Notes: generated by a model from the sequence alone, not told the origin. A stretch of 17,344 bases of DNA from Bacteroidota bacterium (GCA_023457535.1 JAEWLN010000179.1:1-17344); one strand, 5' to 3'. Counted from the first letter of the stretch, positions 6,942 through 14,294 are shown. Made by a program: numbers and translations.

Positions 6942-8528
6942 TTAGTGCATGGCTTCGGCCGGATCAATTTTGTTCTTGCCGCGTCGGATAAAAAGTATGA
7001 TCGGGATGCAGCAAAGGAACAACACGCCCAGATACAGGAATATGTCCATGTACGCCATCACCGTGCCCTGTTTGGTCAGTCCGTAATCCAGTACCTGGTG
7101 CGCTTTGGCGAGCGATTCGTTGGCGCTGAAACCCTTGCTCATAAAACCGCGCTGGAGTTGCAGGATGCGGTCCTGCACCTGGGTTCGCGTTACATCCAAA
7201 TGCGCATTGAGCGCCACGCGGTGTTCCTGGGTAAACCGTGTGATGAACGTGGTAATGATGGCAATGCCGAATGAGCCTCCCAATTGGCGCATCATTCCGG
7301 TAAATGCCGCGCCTTCGCCGATGCTTTTGCCTTTTAGTGTAGAGAGCGCCATGGTCGTAATGGGTACAAAAAGCAGCCCGAGGCCAACGCCGCGCAGAAT
7401 CAGCGGCCAAAAGAAATGCTCTACCCCGGTGTCGGGCGTCATAACGTTGTGCATCCAATACGTGAACAAAAAGAACACTAAGAATCCGACGGCGACCATA
7501 TAGGTTTGCGGCACGCCTTTTTGGATCAGGTTTCCGATAACGGGCATCATCAAAGCCGTGGTGATCGATCCCGGGATGAGCAGCAATCCGGCGTCTGTAG
7601 CGGTCCAGCCGAGTGTGGATTGCGTGTAGATCGGGATGATCAGCGTTGAGCCGTACAATCCGAATCCCATGATGAAACTCATTAACGTCCCGATGCGCAG
7701 GTTGCCGTCGTTGAGCACGCGCAGGTTTACAATGGGGTAGCTGTAAGTGAGTTCGCGCCAGATAAATGCGAGTAATCCAAATACGCTTACCACGCTCAGC
7801 GTCACAATTGTTCCGTTTTCAAACCAATCGTCCTGCTGGCCGTGTTCGAGGACATACTGCAACGACCCGATGAACGAGGCGAGAAACACAATGCCCCACC
7901 AATCCACTTGCGACGACTTCAGTTTCTCTGCATATTTGGGGCTGCGCACATAGGTCAATGTCAAAAATGTGGCGATGATGCCCAGCGGGATATTGATGTA
8001 AAAGATATAAGGCCACGAGAAATTTTCGACCAGATAACCTCCCAACGGCGGGCCGAGCGTAGGGCCGACAATGACGCCCATTCCGTAAATGGCCTGCGCC
8101 ATCCCACGTTTGGCCACCGGATAACTCTCAGTAATGATGGTTTGCGCCGTTACGAGCAGCGCGCCGCCACCTAGTCCCTGAATGAACCGGAAAACGACCA
8201 ATTCCCAGATGTTCGAGGCGTTGCCGCATAAAAACGACGCGACGGTAAAAATAACGATGGACACCGCAAAGTAATTGCGCCGGCCAAATTGCTGCGACAA
8301 CCAGCTCGTCATCGGAATGACAATTACATTGGCGATGGCGTAGGCGGTGATGACCCACGCTACATCGGTCAGCGTAGCGCCAAGCGTGCCGCGCATATCG
8401 GTCAGCGCAACGTTGACAATGGTCGTATCGACAATTTCGAGCAGCGCGCAAAGCACGGCCGTAATGGTGATGATCACGCGCCTGAAACCGTATTCGACCA
8501 GATTGTCGTGAGATGAGGTTGCTGACAT
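6942..8528 (-). CDS. EmrB/QacA-type MFS drug transporter (DHA2, 14 TM)
   Basis: A 528-residue inner-membrane proton/drug antiporter of the DHA2 branch, long enough for 14 helices. Motif D1 LEIVDTTIVNVAL (residues 30-42, Asp34), motif A SWLSQQFGRRNYF (75-87) and motif C GVIVGPTLGPPLGG (151-164) are all present; the C-terminus ends in a helix followed by FIRRGKNKID. It is the last gene of tetR - tolC - hlyD - MFS and starts 25 bases after the hlyD stop. With the periplasmic adaptor and outer-membrane channel it should export toxic compounds directly across both membranes, as EmrAB-TolC does. The substrate cannot be told from sequence. No terminator is obvious in the 156 bases after its stop. 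Confidence 0.94.
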   Translation of the reverse strand: MSATSSHDNLVEYGFRRVIITITAVLCALLEIVDTTIVNVALTDMRGTLGATLTDVAWVITAYAIANVIVIPMTSWLSQQFGRRNYFAVSIVIFTVASFLCGNASNIWELVVFRFIQGLGGGALLVTAQTIITESYPVAKRGMAQAIYGMGVIVGPTLGPPLGGYLVENFSWPYIFYINIPLGIIATFLTLTYVRSPKYAEKLKSSQVDWWGIVFLASFIGSLQYVLEHGQQDDWFENGTIVTLSVVSVFGLLAFIWRELTYSYPIVNLRVLNDGNLRIGTLMSFIMGFGLYGSTLIIPIYTQSTLGWTATDAGLLLIPGSITTALMMPVIGNLIQKGVPQTYMVAVGFLVFFLFTYWMHNVMTPDTGVEHFFWPLILRGVGLGLLFVPITTMALSTLKGKSIGEGAAFTGMMRQLGGSFGIAIITTFITRFTQEHRVALNAHLDVTRTQVQDRILQLQRGFMSKGFSANESLAKAHQVLDYGLTKQGTVMAYMDIFLYLGVLFLCCIPIILFIRRGKNKIDPAEAMH

Positions 8529-8553
8529 TTTATTGAGATTGCTGTCGAGGGGA

Positions 8554-9636
8554 TTATTTTACGTGCACGTCCACGTCGACATTCATGCCCGGACGCAGGA
8601 GTTTGACTTTTTCAGCATCGTTGGCGGCCGTCAGGCTGATTTTAACCGGAAGCCTTTGGATCGTCTTGACAAAGTTGCCCGTGGCGTTGTCCGGCGGCAG
8701 CAGCGAAAAGCGCGATCCGGTGGCAGGCGAGAAAGATGTAACGGTACCTTCAAAATCAGTATCGGGATAAGCATCGACATGGATGGTGGCCTTTTGCCCG
8801 ACGGTCATTTTGCTCAGTTGCGTTTCTTTAAAATTGGCCACGACCCAAACGTCCTGGTTGCTGATGATGTAAAACAGCGACTGCCCCGGTTGCACAAATT
8901 GTCCCGGCTGGATCGCGATTTTGGAAACCTGCCCGTCGATGGCCGCCGTCACGACGGTATAATCGACGTTGAGTTGCGCCGCATCGCGTTTGGCCTGCGC
9001 GCTTTTGATGTTGGCGGCCGCTACTTCGGTTTGTTTGCCGGCCACATTTGAGCGCGCCTGCGTCACCGATTTCTGGTATGCGCTGGCCCGCTGTTGCTGC
9101 TGTAAAATACGCAGCTGGCTTTCAGCCTCGAGTTTGGCAGCTTCGGCCTGTTCGAACTGCTGCTTGGTAATTGAGCGGTTTTTGTACAGATTGCTGTAAC
9201 GCTCAAAATCATTTTGTGCACGCGTGAGCCGGATCTTTGCCGTTTCGATATTGCCGCCCGCCGATTGGACGTTGGCCTCGGACACGGAAATCGTCGCCTC
9301 AGCGCTGCCTACATCGGCCTTTGAAACGGCAAGGTTGCTTTGTGCGGCTGCCAGCGCTGCATTTGCTTCCTCGAGTCTCACGAGATAATCGCGGTTGTCG
9401 ATCGTAAAAAGGGTGTCGCCTTTTTTGACCGGTTCGTTGTCCTTGACGTAAACTTTTGCGATGTAGCCCGACACGCGCGGGATGATAGGGTTCATGTTCT
9501 TTTCGATCTGCGCGTCGTCGGTTTCTTCATGGGCCAGGGCGTGCATGTATTTGTAGCCGCCATACGTGCCGCCGAGCAGGATCAGCGCGCCAAAGATCAG
9601 CAGGAACTTCTTGTTGGTTTTCTTTTTGTCTTCCAT
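8554..9636 (-). CDS. HlyD/EmrA-type membrane fusion protein
   Basis: A 360-residue periplasmic adaptor. A short basic cytoplasmic tail (MEDKKKTNKK) is followed by one membrane helix (about 10-30), the first half of the barrel-sandwich domain (IIPRVSGYIAKVYVKDNEPVKKG, here cited in part: SGYIAKVYVKDNEPVKKGD), a long alanine- and glutamine-rich alpha-hairpin (about 85-205), the second half (AAIDGQVSKIAIQPGQFV) and a C-terminal beta-barrel ending in a valine/aspartate-rich tail. The EETDDAQIEKN segment after the helix is typical of EmrA. It bridges the MFS pump and the TolC-like channel. The start lies four bases past the stop of the TolC-like gene, so the two are probably translationally coupled. 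Confidence 0.93.
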   Translation of the reverse strand: MEDKKKTNKKFLLIFGALILLGGTYGGYKYMHALAHEETDDAQIEKNMNPIIPRVSGYIAKVYVKDNEPVKKGDTLFTIDNRDYLVRLEEANAALAAAQSNLAVSKADVGSAEATISVSEANVQSAGGNIETAKIRLTRAQNDFERYSNLYKNRSITKQQFEQAEAAKLEAESQLRILQQQQRASAYQKSVTQARSNVAGKQTEVAAANIKSAQAKRDAAQLNVDYTVVTAAIDGQVSKIAIQPGQFVQPGQSLFYIISNQDVWVVANFKETQLSKMTVGQKATIHVDAYPDTDFEGTVTSFSPATGSRFSLLPPDNATGNFVKTIQRLPVKISLTAANDAEKVKLLRPGMNVDVDVHVK

Positions 9637-9640
9637 GGGT

Positions 9641-10978
9641 TTAGTTTTGTGTCAGGTTGAAGGATTGGGTAATTTGGCCCGTGGCATCGAGCAGTTCGTA
9701 AAATTTGAGCGCGACATTGGCCTTGGCGTAAGCGTGGTTGATCTTGGCGGAAAGGTCTTCCACATCGGCCTGGAGAAGGTCATTGGTATCTGAAAGGCCG
9801 TTGTCGTATTTGTCTTTGACAATGCGGAAATTCTCGTCGGCCTGTGCTACGGCCTGTGCGTACACTTGGTTTTGCCTGAGCGAGAGTTCGTAGTTTTCGC
9901 GTGCGGCGTTGATTTGGGTCTTGATCGCATCGGTCAGCAGCGCTTTTTGGGTTTCGATTTCGAGCGCGCGGCTTTTGGCGGCCTTGACTTCTTTGGCATT
10001 CTTGAACAGCGAGCTCAGGTTGTAGGACAGTCCGACGCCCACATTCATCGCATTGTCCACGCGAACGACATTGTCGAGATCGAGCGCGACATACCCGCCG
10101 CTGAGGTTTACCGACGGGAAATATCCCGCACGCGCCACTTTTATATTGGCAGCGCCTGCTTCTTTGAGATGTTCGAGCGCTTCGAGGTCTTTTCTGTTGT
10201 CGAGCGCGCCGGCTTCATTGGCCACGCCAAAGGCAAAAAGGTTGGGGTCGAGGTTGTCTTCGCGAACGACGAGCGTGGTTTGCGGATCCATTTTAAGCAG
10301 TGTAACCAGCGCGTAATTGATCAGGCGTACGTTTTTTTCAGCCTCGTCGAGCGAAAGCCGGATTTGCGATTCCTGCAACTGTGCCTTGAGCAAATCGTTG
10401 CGGGCAAGCAGGCCGTTTTGTTCCATAGCGGTGAAATCCGTCACGCGCTGGCGGCTGCTTTTGAGACTTTCCTTAAACAATTCGACCGATTTTTGCGCTT
10501 TGTACAAATCCGCGTAATACTGTACGACGCGCATCGCGATTTGCTGTTGGGTGTGTAAGGCGTTGGCGCTTTCTGCCTGATACAGCTGTTCAGACGCTGT
10601 AATGCTGTGGCGTAGTCTCAACCCTGAAAAAACCGGTACGGACAGCGTTGCCTGACCAAGGGCCAGGTATTTGGGTGGCGCGCTCTCGTTGTTTTCCCGG
10701 CTGCCGGCACTTTCGTTGTTTTGTTCCTGCGAACTTTTGAGCGTCATGTTGGCCGCGGTCAGACGCATGTATTGGCCGGAAATTTTAAGGTCCGGGTATT
10801 GGTTCATTCTGACCGATTGCGACTCGTAGTTTTTGGTGGCCGCTTTGGCATTGGCCAGATTCACCTCGTCACTTTTGGACAGCGCCAGATGGACAGCGTC
10901 GTTGAGCGAAAGGCTGGTTTGCGCATGCGCGGTCATTCCGATAAAGAATGCCAGCCATGACAAAAGATTATACTTCAT
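9641..10978 (-). CDS. TolC-family outer membrane efflux protein
   Basis: A 445-residue outer-membrane channel protein. Residues 1-19 (MKYNLLSWLA then FFIGMTAHA) form a signal peptide cut before Gln20. Two outer-membrane-efflux repeats follow, seen as long alanine/glutamine/asparagine-rich helices with the typical starts LSLNDAVHLALSKSDEV (first half) and the mirrored NYELSLRQNQVYAQAVAQA and KYDNGLSDTNDLLQADVE (second half). It supplies the trans-periplasmic and outer-membrane part of the pump encoded by the two genes downstream. It overlaps the end of tetR by 11 bases, which indicates co-transcription with the regulator. Confidence 0.92.
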   Translation of the reverse strand: MKYNLLSWLAFFIGMTAHAQTSLSLNDAVHLALSKSDEVNLANAKAATKNYESQSVRMNQYPDLKISGQYMRLTAANMTLKSSQEQNNESAGSRENNESAPPKYLALGQATLSVPVFSGLRLRHSITASEQLYQAESANALHTQQQIAMRVVQYYADLYKAQKSVELFKESLKSSRQRVTDFTAMEQNGLLARNDLLKAQLQESQIRLSLDEAEKNVRLINYALVTLLKMDPQTTLVVREDNLDPNLFAFGVANEAGALDNRKDLEALEHLKEAGAANIKVARAGYFPSVNLSGGYVALDLDNVVRVDNAMNVGVGLSYNLSSLFKNAKEVKAAKSRALEIETQKALLTDAIKTQINAARENYELSLRQNQVYAQAVAQADENFRIVKDKYDNGLSDTNDLLQADVEDLSAKINHAYAKANVALKFYELLDATGQITQSFNLTQN

Positions 10979-11585
10979 GGGTAAGTAAAGCTTTGATGGT
11001 TTGTTTAATATGGGCCGTCAGTTCGTTTTCGATGTAGGCGTTGAACGCGGCATCCGTACGCAGGTTGAACATTTCCTCATACAGCGGACGGCTGGTGTGG
11101 AACTGGAAGATAATGCCGATGATCGTAGGCGGGATCAGCACAAGATTGACGTCCTTTCTGAATACGCCTGCGTCCTGGCCTTGCCGGATGATTTGCCCGA
11201 GCATTTCTACATTGCGTTTCTTAACTTCTGTGAATGCTTTGAGGTCCAGGTCGCGTTTGTTGTTGTTGAGTTCAAAATGCACGATCTGGTAGATACAGCG
11301 GTTGGCATTGACGCGCGAAATGTACAATTCGATCAATTTATCGAGTTTGGCTGCGGGTTCGATAGGCTCGTTGAGCAAGTGGTCCAGCTGCATTCTGGTG
11401 TCGTTGGTGCGGTAAAGGATCAGCGCTTCAAGTAGTTTTTCCTTCGATCCAAAATAGTAGGATACCATGGCAATGTTGATGCCGGCCTCTTTGGCTATGT
11501 TGCGGATGGACGTGCCGTCGAACCCTTTTTCGCCAAACAAGCGCTCGGCGACGTGAAGGATCTGGATTTGTTTATCGGTTAACAT
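10968..11585 (-). CDS. TetR/AcrR family regulator of the efflux operon
   Basis: A 205-residue regulator. The N-terminal helix-turn-helix (about residues 5-50) is clear: AERLFGEKGFDGTSIRNIAKEAGINIA in part, with the family hallmark VSYYFGSKEKLLEA at 41-54. The C-terminal helical domain would bind a ligand; it fits the generic TetR_C type with ELTAHIKQTIKALL at the end. It is the first gene of the efflux operon, and two copies of a palindromic site lie over its promoter, so it most likely represses itself and the pump and is released by a pump substrate. That model is inference from layout. Confidence 0.93.
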   Translation of the reverse strand: MLTDKQIQILHVAERLFGEKGFDGTSIRNIAKEAGINIAMVSYYFGSKEKLLEALILYRTNDTRMQLDHLLNEPIEPAAKLDKLIELYISRVNANRCIYQIVHFELNNNKRDLDLKAFTEVKKRNVEMLGQIIRQGQDAGVFRKDVNLVLIPPTIIGIIFQFHTSRPLYEEMFNLRTDAAFNAYIENELTAHIKQTIKALLTHEV

Positions 11586-11608
11586 AAGAAGTTGGAAAAA
11601 TTCGCGTA

Positions 11609-11635
11609 CAAAATTAAACGTTTGTTTAATTCAAA
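11609..11635 (-). promoter_or_regulatory. Promoter of the tetR-efflux operon
   Basis: On the minus strand the -7 box TAATTTTG (11609-11616) is a perfect match and lies 23 bases before the ATG. The candidate -33 TTTG (11632-11635) is only 15 bases upstream, shorter than usual. Both boxes lie inside the putative operator copies. Confidence 0.5.
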
Positions 11636-11647
11636 CGTTTGTTTAAT
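11613..11647. promoter_or_regulatory. Tandem palindromic operator, probably for TetR
   Basis: AAACGTTTGTTTAAT occurs twice, at 11616-11630 and 11633-11647, exactly 17 bp apart. The first copy is part of the perfect inverted repeat ATTAAAC-GTTT-GTTTAAT (11613-11630); the second holds the perfect palindrome CAAACGTTTG (11632-11641). A third, weaker palindrome TTTGTTTAACAAA lies at 11649-11661. Position over the -7 and -33 boxes fits repression by the adjacent TetR protein. Confidence 0.7.
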
Positions 11648-11661
11648 TTTTGTTTAACAAA

Positions 11662-11818
11662 TTTTTAACGATTCGTACCTTCTACGGCCGGTGTGCGTGA
11701 GGGATGGCAGCGTAAATCCTTTTGCGCGACGAAGGAGCGCAAAAGATTGCAGCGTACAGCCCGACGGCGTAACGGAAGGTTTTTTCAGCATCGGGTGTTC
11801 CGGCCGGCACGCCCTGAA
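11662..11818. repeat. Structured intergenic element with hairpin and flanking direct repeats
   Basis: A nine-base perfect inverted repeat CTTTTGCGC / GCGCAAAAG (11719-11727 and 11737-11745) with the loop GACGAAGGA is extended by three more pairs past one bulged C. It is bracketed by two perfect copies of GCAGCGTA (11707-11714 and 11749-11756). No T-run follows on either strand, so it is not an ordinary terminator. A second, imperfect GC-rich palindrome lies at about 11793-11815. No gene is supported here. I have an unverified recollection of similarly laid out intergenic elements in Flavobacteriaceae. Confidence 0.55.
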
Positions 11819-12391
11819 TCAAATGGATTTTCCGAGCCAATTGTGCAGCATTTGTTTGCCGTGAGGCGTCAGCACGCTTTCAGGATGGAATTGTACGCCG
11901 CGCACGTCGAGGGTTTTGTGGCGCAGTGCCATGATGTGGCCGTTTTCGTCAACTGCGGTGATTTGGAGTGCATCGGGCAACGTAAGCGGGTCCACGGTCC
12001 ACGAGTGGTAGCGCCCGACGCGGATGGGCCCGGGAATGTTTGCAAACAACGGCTCATCGGCCACGGTTAGTGTGAGCGTGGAATCCACCCCGTGATGGAC
12101 GCGCGCCAGATTGGAAAGCCTGCCGCCAAAGGATTCCGCGATGGCTTGCTGACCCAGGCAAACACCGAGTATGCTTTTTGAAGTCGCATATTCTTTGATG
12201 ACGGCTTTGAGCAGTCCGGCCTCGTCTGGCAGTCCGGGACCCGGGGAAAGCAGGATTTTGGGGAATGGTTCGAGCCATTTGAGGTCGAACTCGTCATTGC
12301 GCCATACGGTCACCTGTGTGCCCAGGTCTTCGAGGTAGTGGACCAGGTTGTAGGTAAAACTGTCGTAGTTGTCGATAACGGCGATTTTCAT
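11819..12391 (-). CDS. trpG/pabA: Glutamine amidotransferase, anthranilate / aminodeoxychorismate synthase component II
   Basis: A 190-residue class I glutamine amidotransferase, the normal length for TrpG/PabA. The signature N-terminus AVIDNYDSFTYNLV, the SPGPG oxyanion loop (49-53), the nucleophile Cys78 in GVCLGQQAIAESFGG and the His169/Glu171 pair in VQFHPES are all intact. It releases ammonia from glutamine for a chorismate-binding partner, making anthranilate (tryptophan) or aminodeoxychorismate (folate). No TrpE or PabB partner lies in the window, so the pathway cannot be decided; some bacteria use one subunit for both. I chose the ATG at 12391 over a TTG at 12424, because family members begin MxxxIDNYDSF and the longer form would translate through a terminator hairpin. 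The start lies just three bases past that terminator's T-run. Confidence 0.93.
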   Translation of the reverse strand: MKIAVIDNYDSFTYNLVHYLEDLGTQVTVWRNDEFDLKWLEPFPKILLSPGPGLPDEAGLLKAVIKEYATSKSILGVCLGQQAIAESFGGRLSNLARVHHGVDSTLTLTVADEPLFANIPGPIRVGRYHSWTVDPLTLPDALQITAVDENGHIMALRHKTLDVRGVQFHPESVLTPHGKQMLHNWLGKSI

Positions 12392-12394
12392 ATC

Positions 12395-12419
12395 AAAAAA
12401 AGCCTGCCGAAGCAAGCCT
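12395..12419 (-). terminator. UUCG-capped terminator between yceI-1 and trpG/pabA
   Basis: On the minus strand AGGCTTGC pairs with GCAGGCTT (two G-U pairs) around a TTCG tetraloop, followed by a seven-base T-run. It lies 19 bases after the first yceI stop and immediately before the trpG/pabA start codon. Confidence 0.75.
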
Positions 12420-12438
12420 TGCAAAAGTAGACATTTTC

Positions 12439-12996
12439 TCAGAACCGCAGTTGGACTTTGACGTCGAATTCATCGTAGATCGTACGGTCGCCCAAATCAG
12501 AGAAAAAGGTGCCGGACCCATACTGGATACCGTATTGGGTGCGGTCTACGGTGAACCCGGTAGAGGCTTTGTTGCCTTTGACGGCCAGTTCGAGCTTAAC
12601 GGGATTGGTTTTGCCTTTAATGGTCAGATCGGCGGTAATGGAGTAGAGTCCGGGGCTTTTTTCGCCTATGGATTTAAAGACGAGCTTGGCGGTTTTGTAT
12701 TCGTCGGTGTTGAAGAAATCGGCAGAACGCAGATGGCCTTCGAGTTTCTTTTTGTCGTCTCCGCTTTGGTCTGTGTTGGAAAGCGTAGTCATGTCCGCGA
12801 TGAAGGAGCCTCCGACAACTTTCTTTCCTTTGAATATGAGCATGCCTTCCTGGAATTTGAGCGTGCCGCTGTGTTCGCCTGTGACTTTTTTTCCGGTCCA
12901 GGTGATGGTGCTTTCCTTGATGTTGATTTTTCTGGCCTGAGCCATCAGTGCGCCGGACACCAGCAGGGCCAGCACTGCAAATGCGATACTTTTCAT
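12439..12996 (-). CDS. YceI family periplasmic lipid-binding protein (copy 1)
   Basis: A 185-residue YceI-like lipocalin-fold protein. Residues 1-19 (MKSIAFAVLA then LLVSGALMA) form a signal peptide cut before Gln20. The family features follow: STITWTGKKVTGEHSGT near the start, the DKKKLEGHLRSADFF segment, DLTIKGKTNPVKLEL, and RTQYGIQYGSGTFFSDLGD near the end. YceI proteins bind isoprenoid-type ligands (polyprenyl pyrophosphate or ubiquinone-like chains in solved structures); the ligand here is unknown. It is a clear paralogue of the next yceI gene and keeps the same motifs in the same order. It is separated from that gene by a terminator, so it must have its own promoter in 12997-13120; only weak -7 matches are visible there. 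Confidence 0.93.
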   Translation of the reverse strand: MKSIAFAVLALLVSGALMAQARKINIKESTITWTGKKVTGEHSGTLKFQEGMLIFKGKKVVGGSFIADMTTLSNTDQSGDDKKKLEGHLRSADFFNTDEYKTAKLVFKSIGEKSPGLYSITADLTIKGKTNPVKLELAVKGNKASTGFTVDRTQYGIQYGSGTFFSDLGDRTIYDEFDVKVQLRF

Positions 12997-13123
12997 ATTG
13001 CTGTCATTTTAGTTTATAACCGATTGTTGTTGGTATGGAGACAACTCAAAATGATTGGCGCGGAAGAATAAAGTTACGAAAAAAAATGTACGGACCGCGG
13101 CATGTGTTGGAAATTAGGGAGTT

Positions 13124-13155
13124 AAAAAAAAGACCCCGGCCTTGAGCCGGGGTCT
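13124..13155 (-). terminator. Strong rho-independent terminator after yceI copy 2
   Basis: AGACCCCGGC pairs perfectly with GCCGGGGTCT (13131-13140 and 13146-13155) around a five-base loop, followed on the minus strand by seven T residues (A-run at 13124-13130). It ends the marR-yceI operon. Confidence 0.9.
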
Positions 13156-13178
13156 CTCTCTTTTTCACAGCATTTAAA

Positions 13179-13745
13179 TTAAAACGCGATGTTGGCTTCG
13201 ATTTCAAATTCGTCGTTGATCGCTTTGTCGCCCAGGTTGTCAAAGAAACTGCCTGAGCCGTATTTGATATCATACTTGGTTCTGTCGATGTTGAACTTGG
13301 CCGTGGCGGTGTTTCCTTTTACCGCGATGTCAAGGTTCACCGGATTGGTTTTTCCTTTGATGGTCAAATCTGCGGTCACGCTGTACACATTGTTGCCTTT
13401 GTTTTTGATGGTTTTGAATACCAGCGTGGAAGTAGGATATTTGTCCGTAGCGAAGAAATCGTCATTTTTGAGGTGACCATCGAGTTTTTCTTTGCCTTTG
13501 CCCGCTTCGAGGTCTTTGGTCGAGATCGAATTCATATCGACAGTAAACGTACCTCCGGTCAATTTGGAACCTTTGAATACGAGTGCGCCGTCTTTAAGAT
13601 CAACTGTACCGTCGTGCTGGCCCGTCACTTTTTTACCTACCCAGGTAATTTTGCTTTTGGACACGTCCACTTTTTTGGTTTGGGCCGATACAGTAGTCGC
13701 AGCAGCGATAAAAAGAGCAACGGCAATAGTTTTCAGATTTTTCAT
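13179..13745 (-). CDS. YceI family periplasmic lipid-binding protein (copy 2)
   Basis: A 188-residue YceI protein with a signal peptide (residues 1-21, cut before Gln22, VSAQ). The same landmarks as in copy 1 appear: SKITWVGKKVTGQHDGT, KEKLDGHLKNDDFF, DLTIKGKTNPVNLDI and YDIKYGSGSFFDNLGD. It starts 21 bases after the marR stop with no room for a promoter, so it is the second gene of a marR-yceI operon and presumably controlled by that regulator. MarR-YceI pairing recurs in bacteria; the physiological signal is not known. The two copies look like an old tandem duplication, since they have diverged in many surface positions but not in the motifs. Confidence 0.94.
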   Translation of the reverse strand: MKNLKTIAVALFIAAATTVSAQTKKVDVSKSKITWVGKKVTGQHDGTVDLKDGALVFKGSKLTGGTFTVDMNSISTKDLEAGKGKEKLDGHLKNDDFFATDKYPTSTLVFKTIKNKGNNVYSVTADLTIKGKTNPVNLDIAVKGNTATAKFNIDRTKYDIKYGSGSFFDNLGDKAINDEFEIEANIAF

Positions 13746-13766
13746 GTGTATTAATTTAGTTATTGT

Positions 13767-14231
13767 TTATTTTAAAATGAGTGCCCGGTATTGTTCGAGC
13801 AGTAAATTCAGTTGCACGAGCTGTTCCTGCGTGAGCGCCGATGCCAGCGACTGCTCATGCGCGTCGACTTTGGGGTCGAGTTCCAGCAGCAATGCCAGGC
13901 CTTTATCGGTGATCATAACCTCCATCTTCCGGCGGTTATCCGGACACACCTCGCGCGTCACCAGTCCTTTGAACAGCAACTTATCCACCAATCTCGTGGT
14001 GTTGCTGGTTTTGGCAAGCATGCGTTCCTGGATCAGCGACATGTTGGCCGGTTGTCCTTTTTGGCCACGAAGGATGCGTAGTACATTGAATTGCTCAGCC
14101 GATATGTCGTAAGGTTTCAGCAACTCAGCAAAACGTTCGGCCAGCAAATTTTGCGTGTACATGATATTGAGTACCGTCCTCTTGGGGAGCGCAAGCGGCG
14201 AACCTGATTTGATGATTTCCTCAATTGTCAT
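13767..14231 (-). CDS. MarR family transcriptional regulator
   Basis: A 154-residue winged-helix regulator of the MarR family. The helix-turn-helix runs from about residue 45 (SAEQFNVLRIL) through SLIQERMLAKTSNTTRLVDKLLFKGLV, cited in part, and the wing is DNRRKMEVMITDKG (98-111). The N- and C-terminal helices would form the dimer. A single cysteine (Cys96, EVCPDNRR) sits next to the wing, which could make the protein thiol-sensitive as in some MarR members, but one residue is thin support. It is first in an operon with yceI copy 2 and has two perfect palindromes in its promoter region, so autorepression is likely. The tlpA-like gene is divergent across the same region. Confidence 0.93.
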   Translation of the reverse strand: MTIEEIIKSGSPLALPKRTVLNIMYTQNLLAERFAELLKPYDISAEQFNVLRILRGQKGQPANMSLIQERMLAKTSNTTRLVDKLLFKGLVTREVCPDNRRKMEVMITDKGLALLLELDPKVDAHEQSLASALTQEQLVQLNLLLEQYRALILK

Positions 14232-14246
14232 ATTTGTAATCGTAAA

Positions 14247-14294
14247 ATTTGTAGGTACAAATGTAAAGCAAAAATTTTATTTGTATATACAAAT
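14247..14294. promoter_or_regulatory. Two palindromic operators, probably for MarR
   Basis: ATTTGTAGGTACAAAT (14247-14262) and ATTTGTATATACAAAT (14279-14294) are perfect inverted repeats that share the half-site ATTTGTA and differ only in the two central bases. Their centres are 32 bp apart, about three helical turns, placing them on one face of the DNA. A third half-site (14232-14238) touches the marR start codon. Size and symmetry fit MarR dimers. Confidence 0.8.
14258..14265 (-). promoter_or_regulatory. -7 element of the marR-yceI promoter
   Basis: On the minus strand TACATTTG is a perfect TAnnTTTG match, 26 bases before the marR ATG, and overlaps the first palindrome. The nearest TTTG (14290-14293, inside the second palindrome) is 24 bases upstream, somewhat far for a -33 element. 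Confidence 0.5.

Noticed and set aside
9866..10558. 230-codon plus-strand frame opposite the TolC-like gene
   Set aside because: Mirror of a repetitive helical protein; no start context, no family match.
6942..11585. Efflux operon as an acquired resistance island
   Set aside because: No integrase, transposase, flanking repeats or evident change in base composition; it looks like an ordinary chromosomal efflux operon.
12451..13071. 206-codon plus-strand frame opposite yceI copy 1
   Set aside because: Antisense shadow that also runs past the gene into the intergenic region; no supporting signal.
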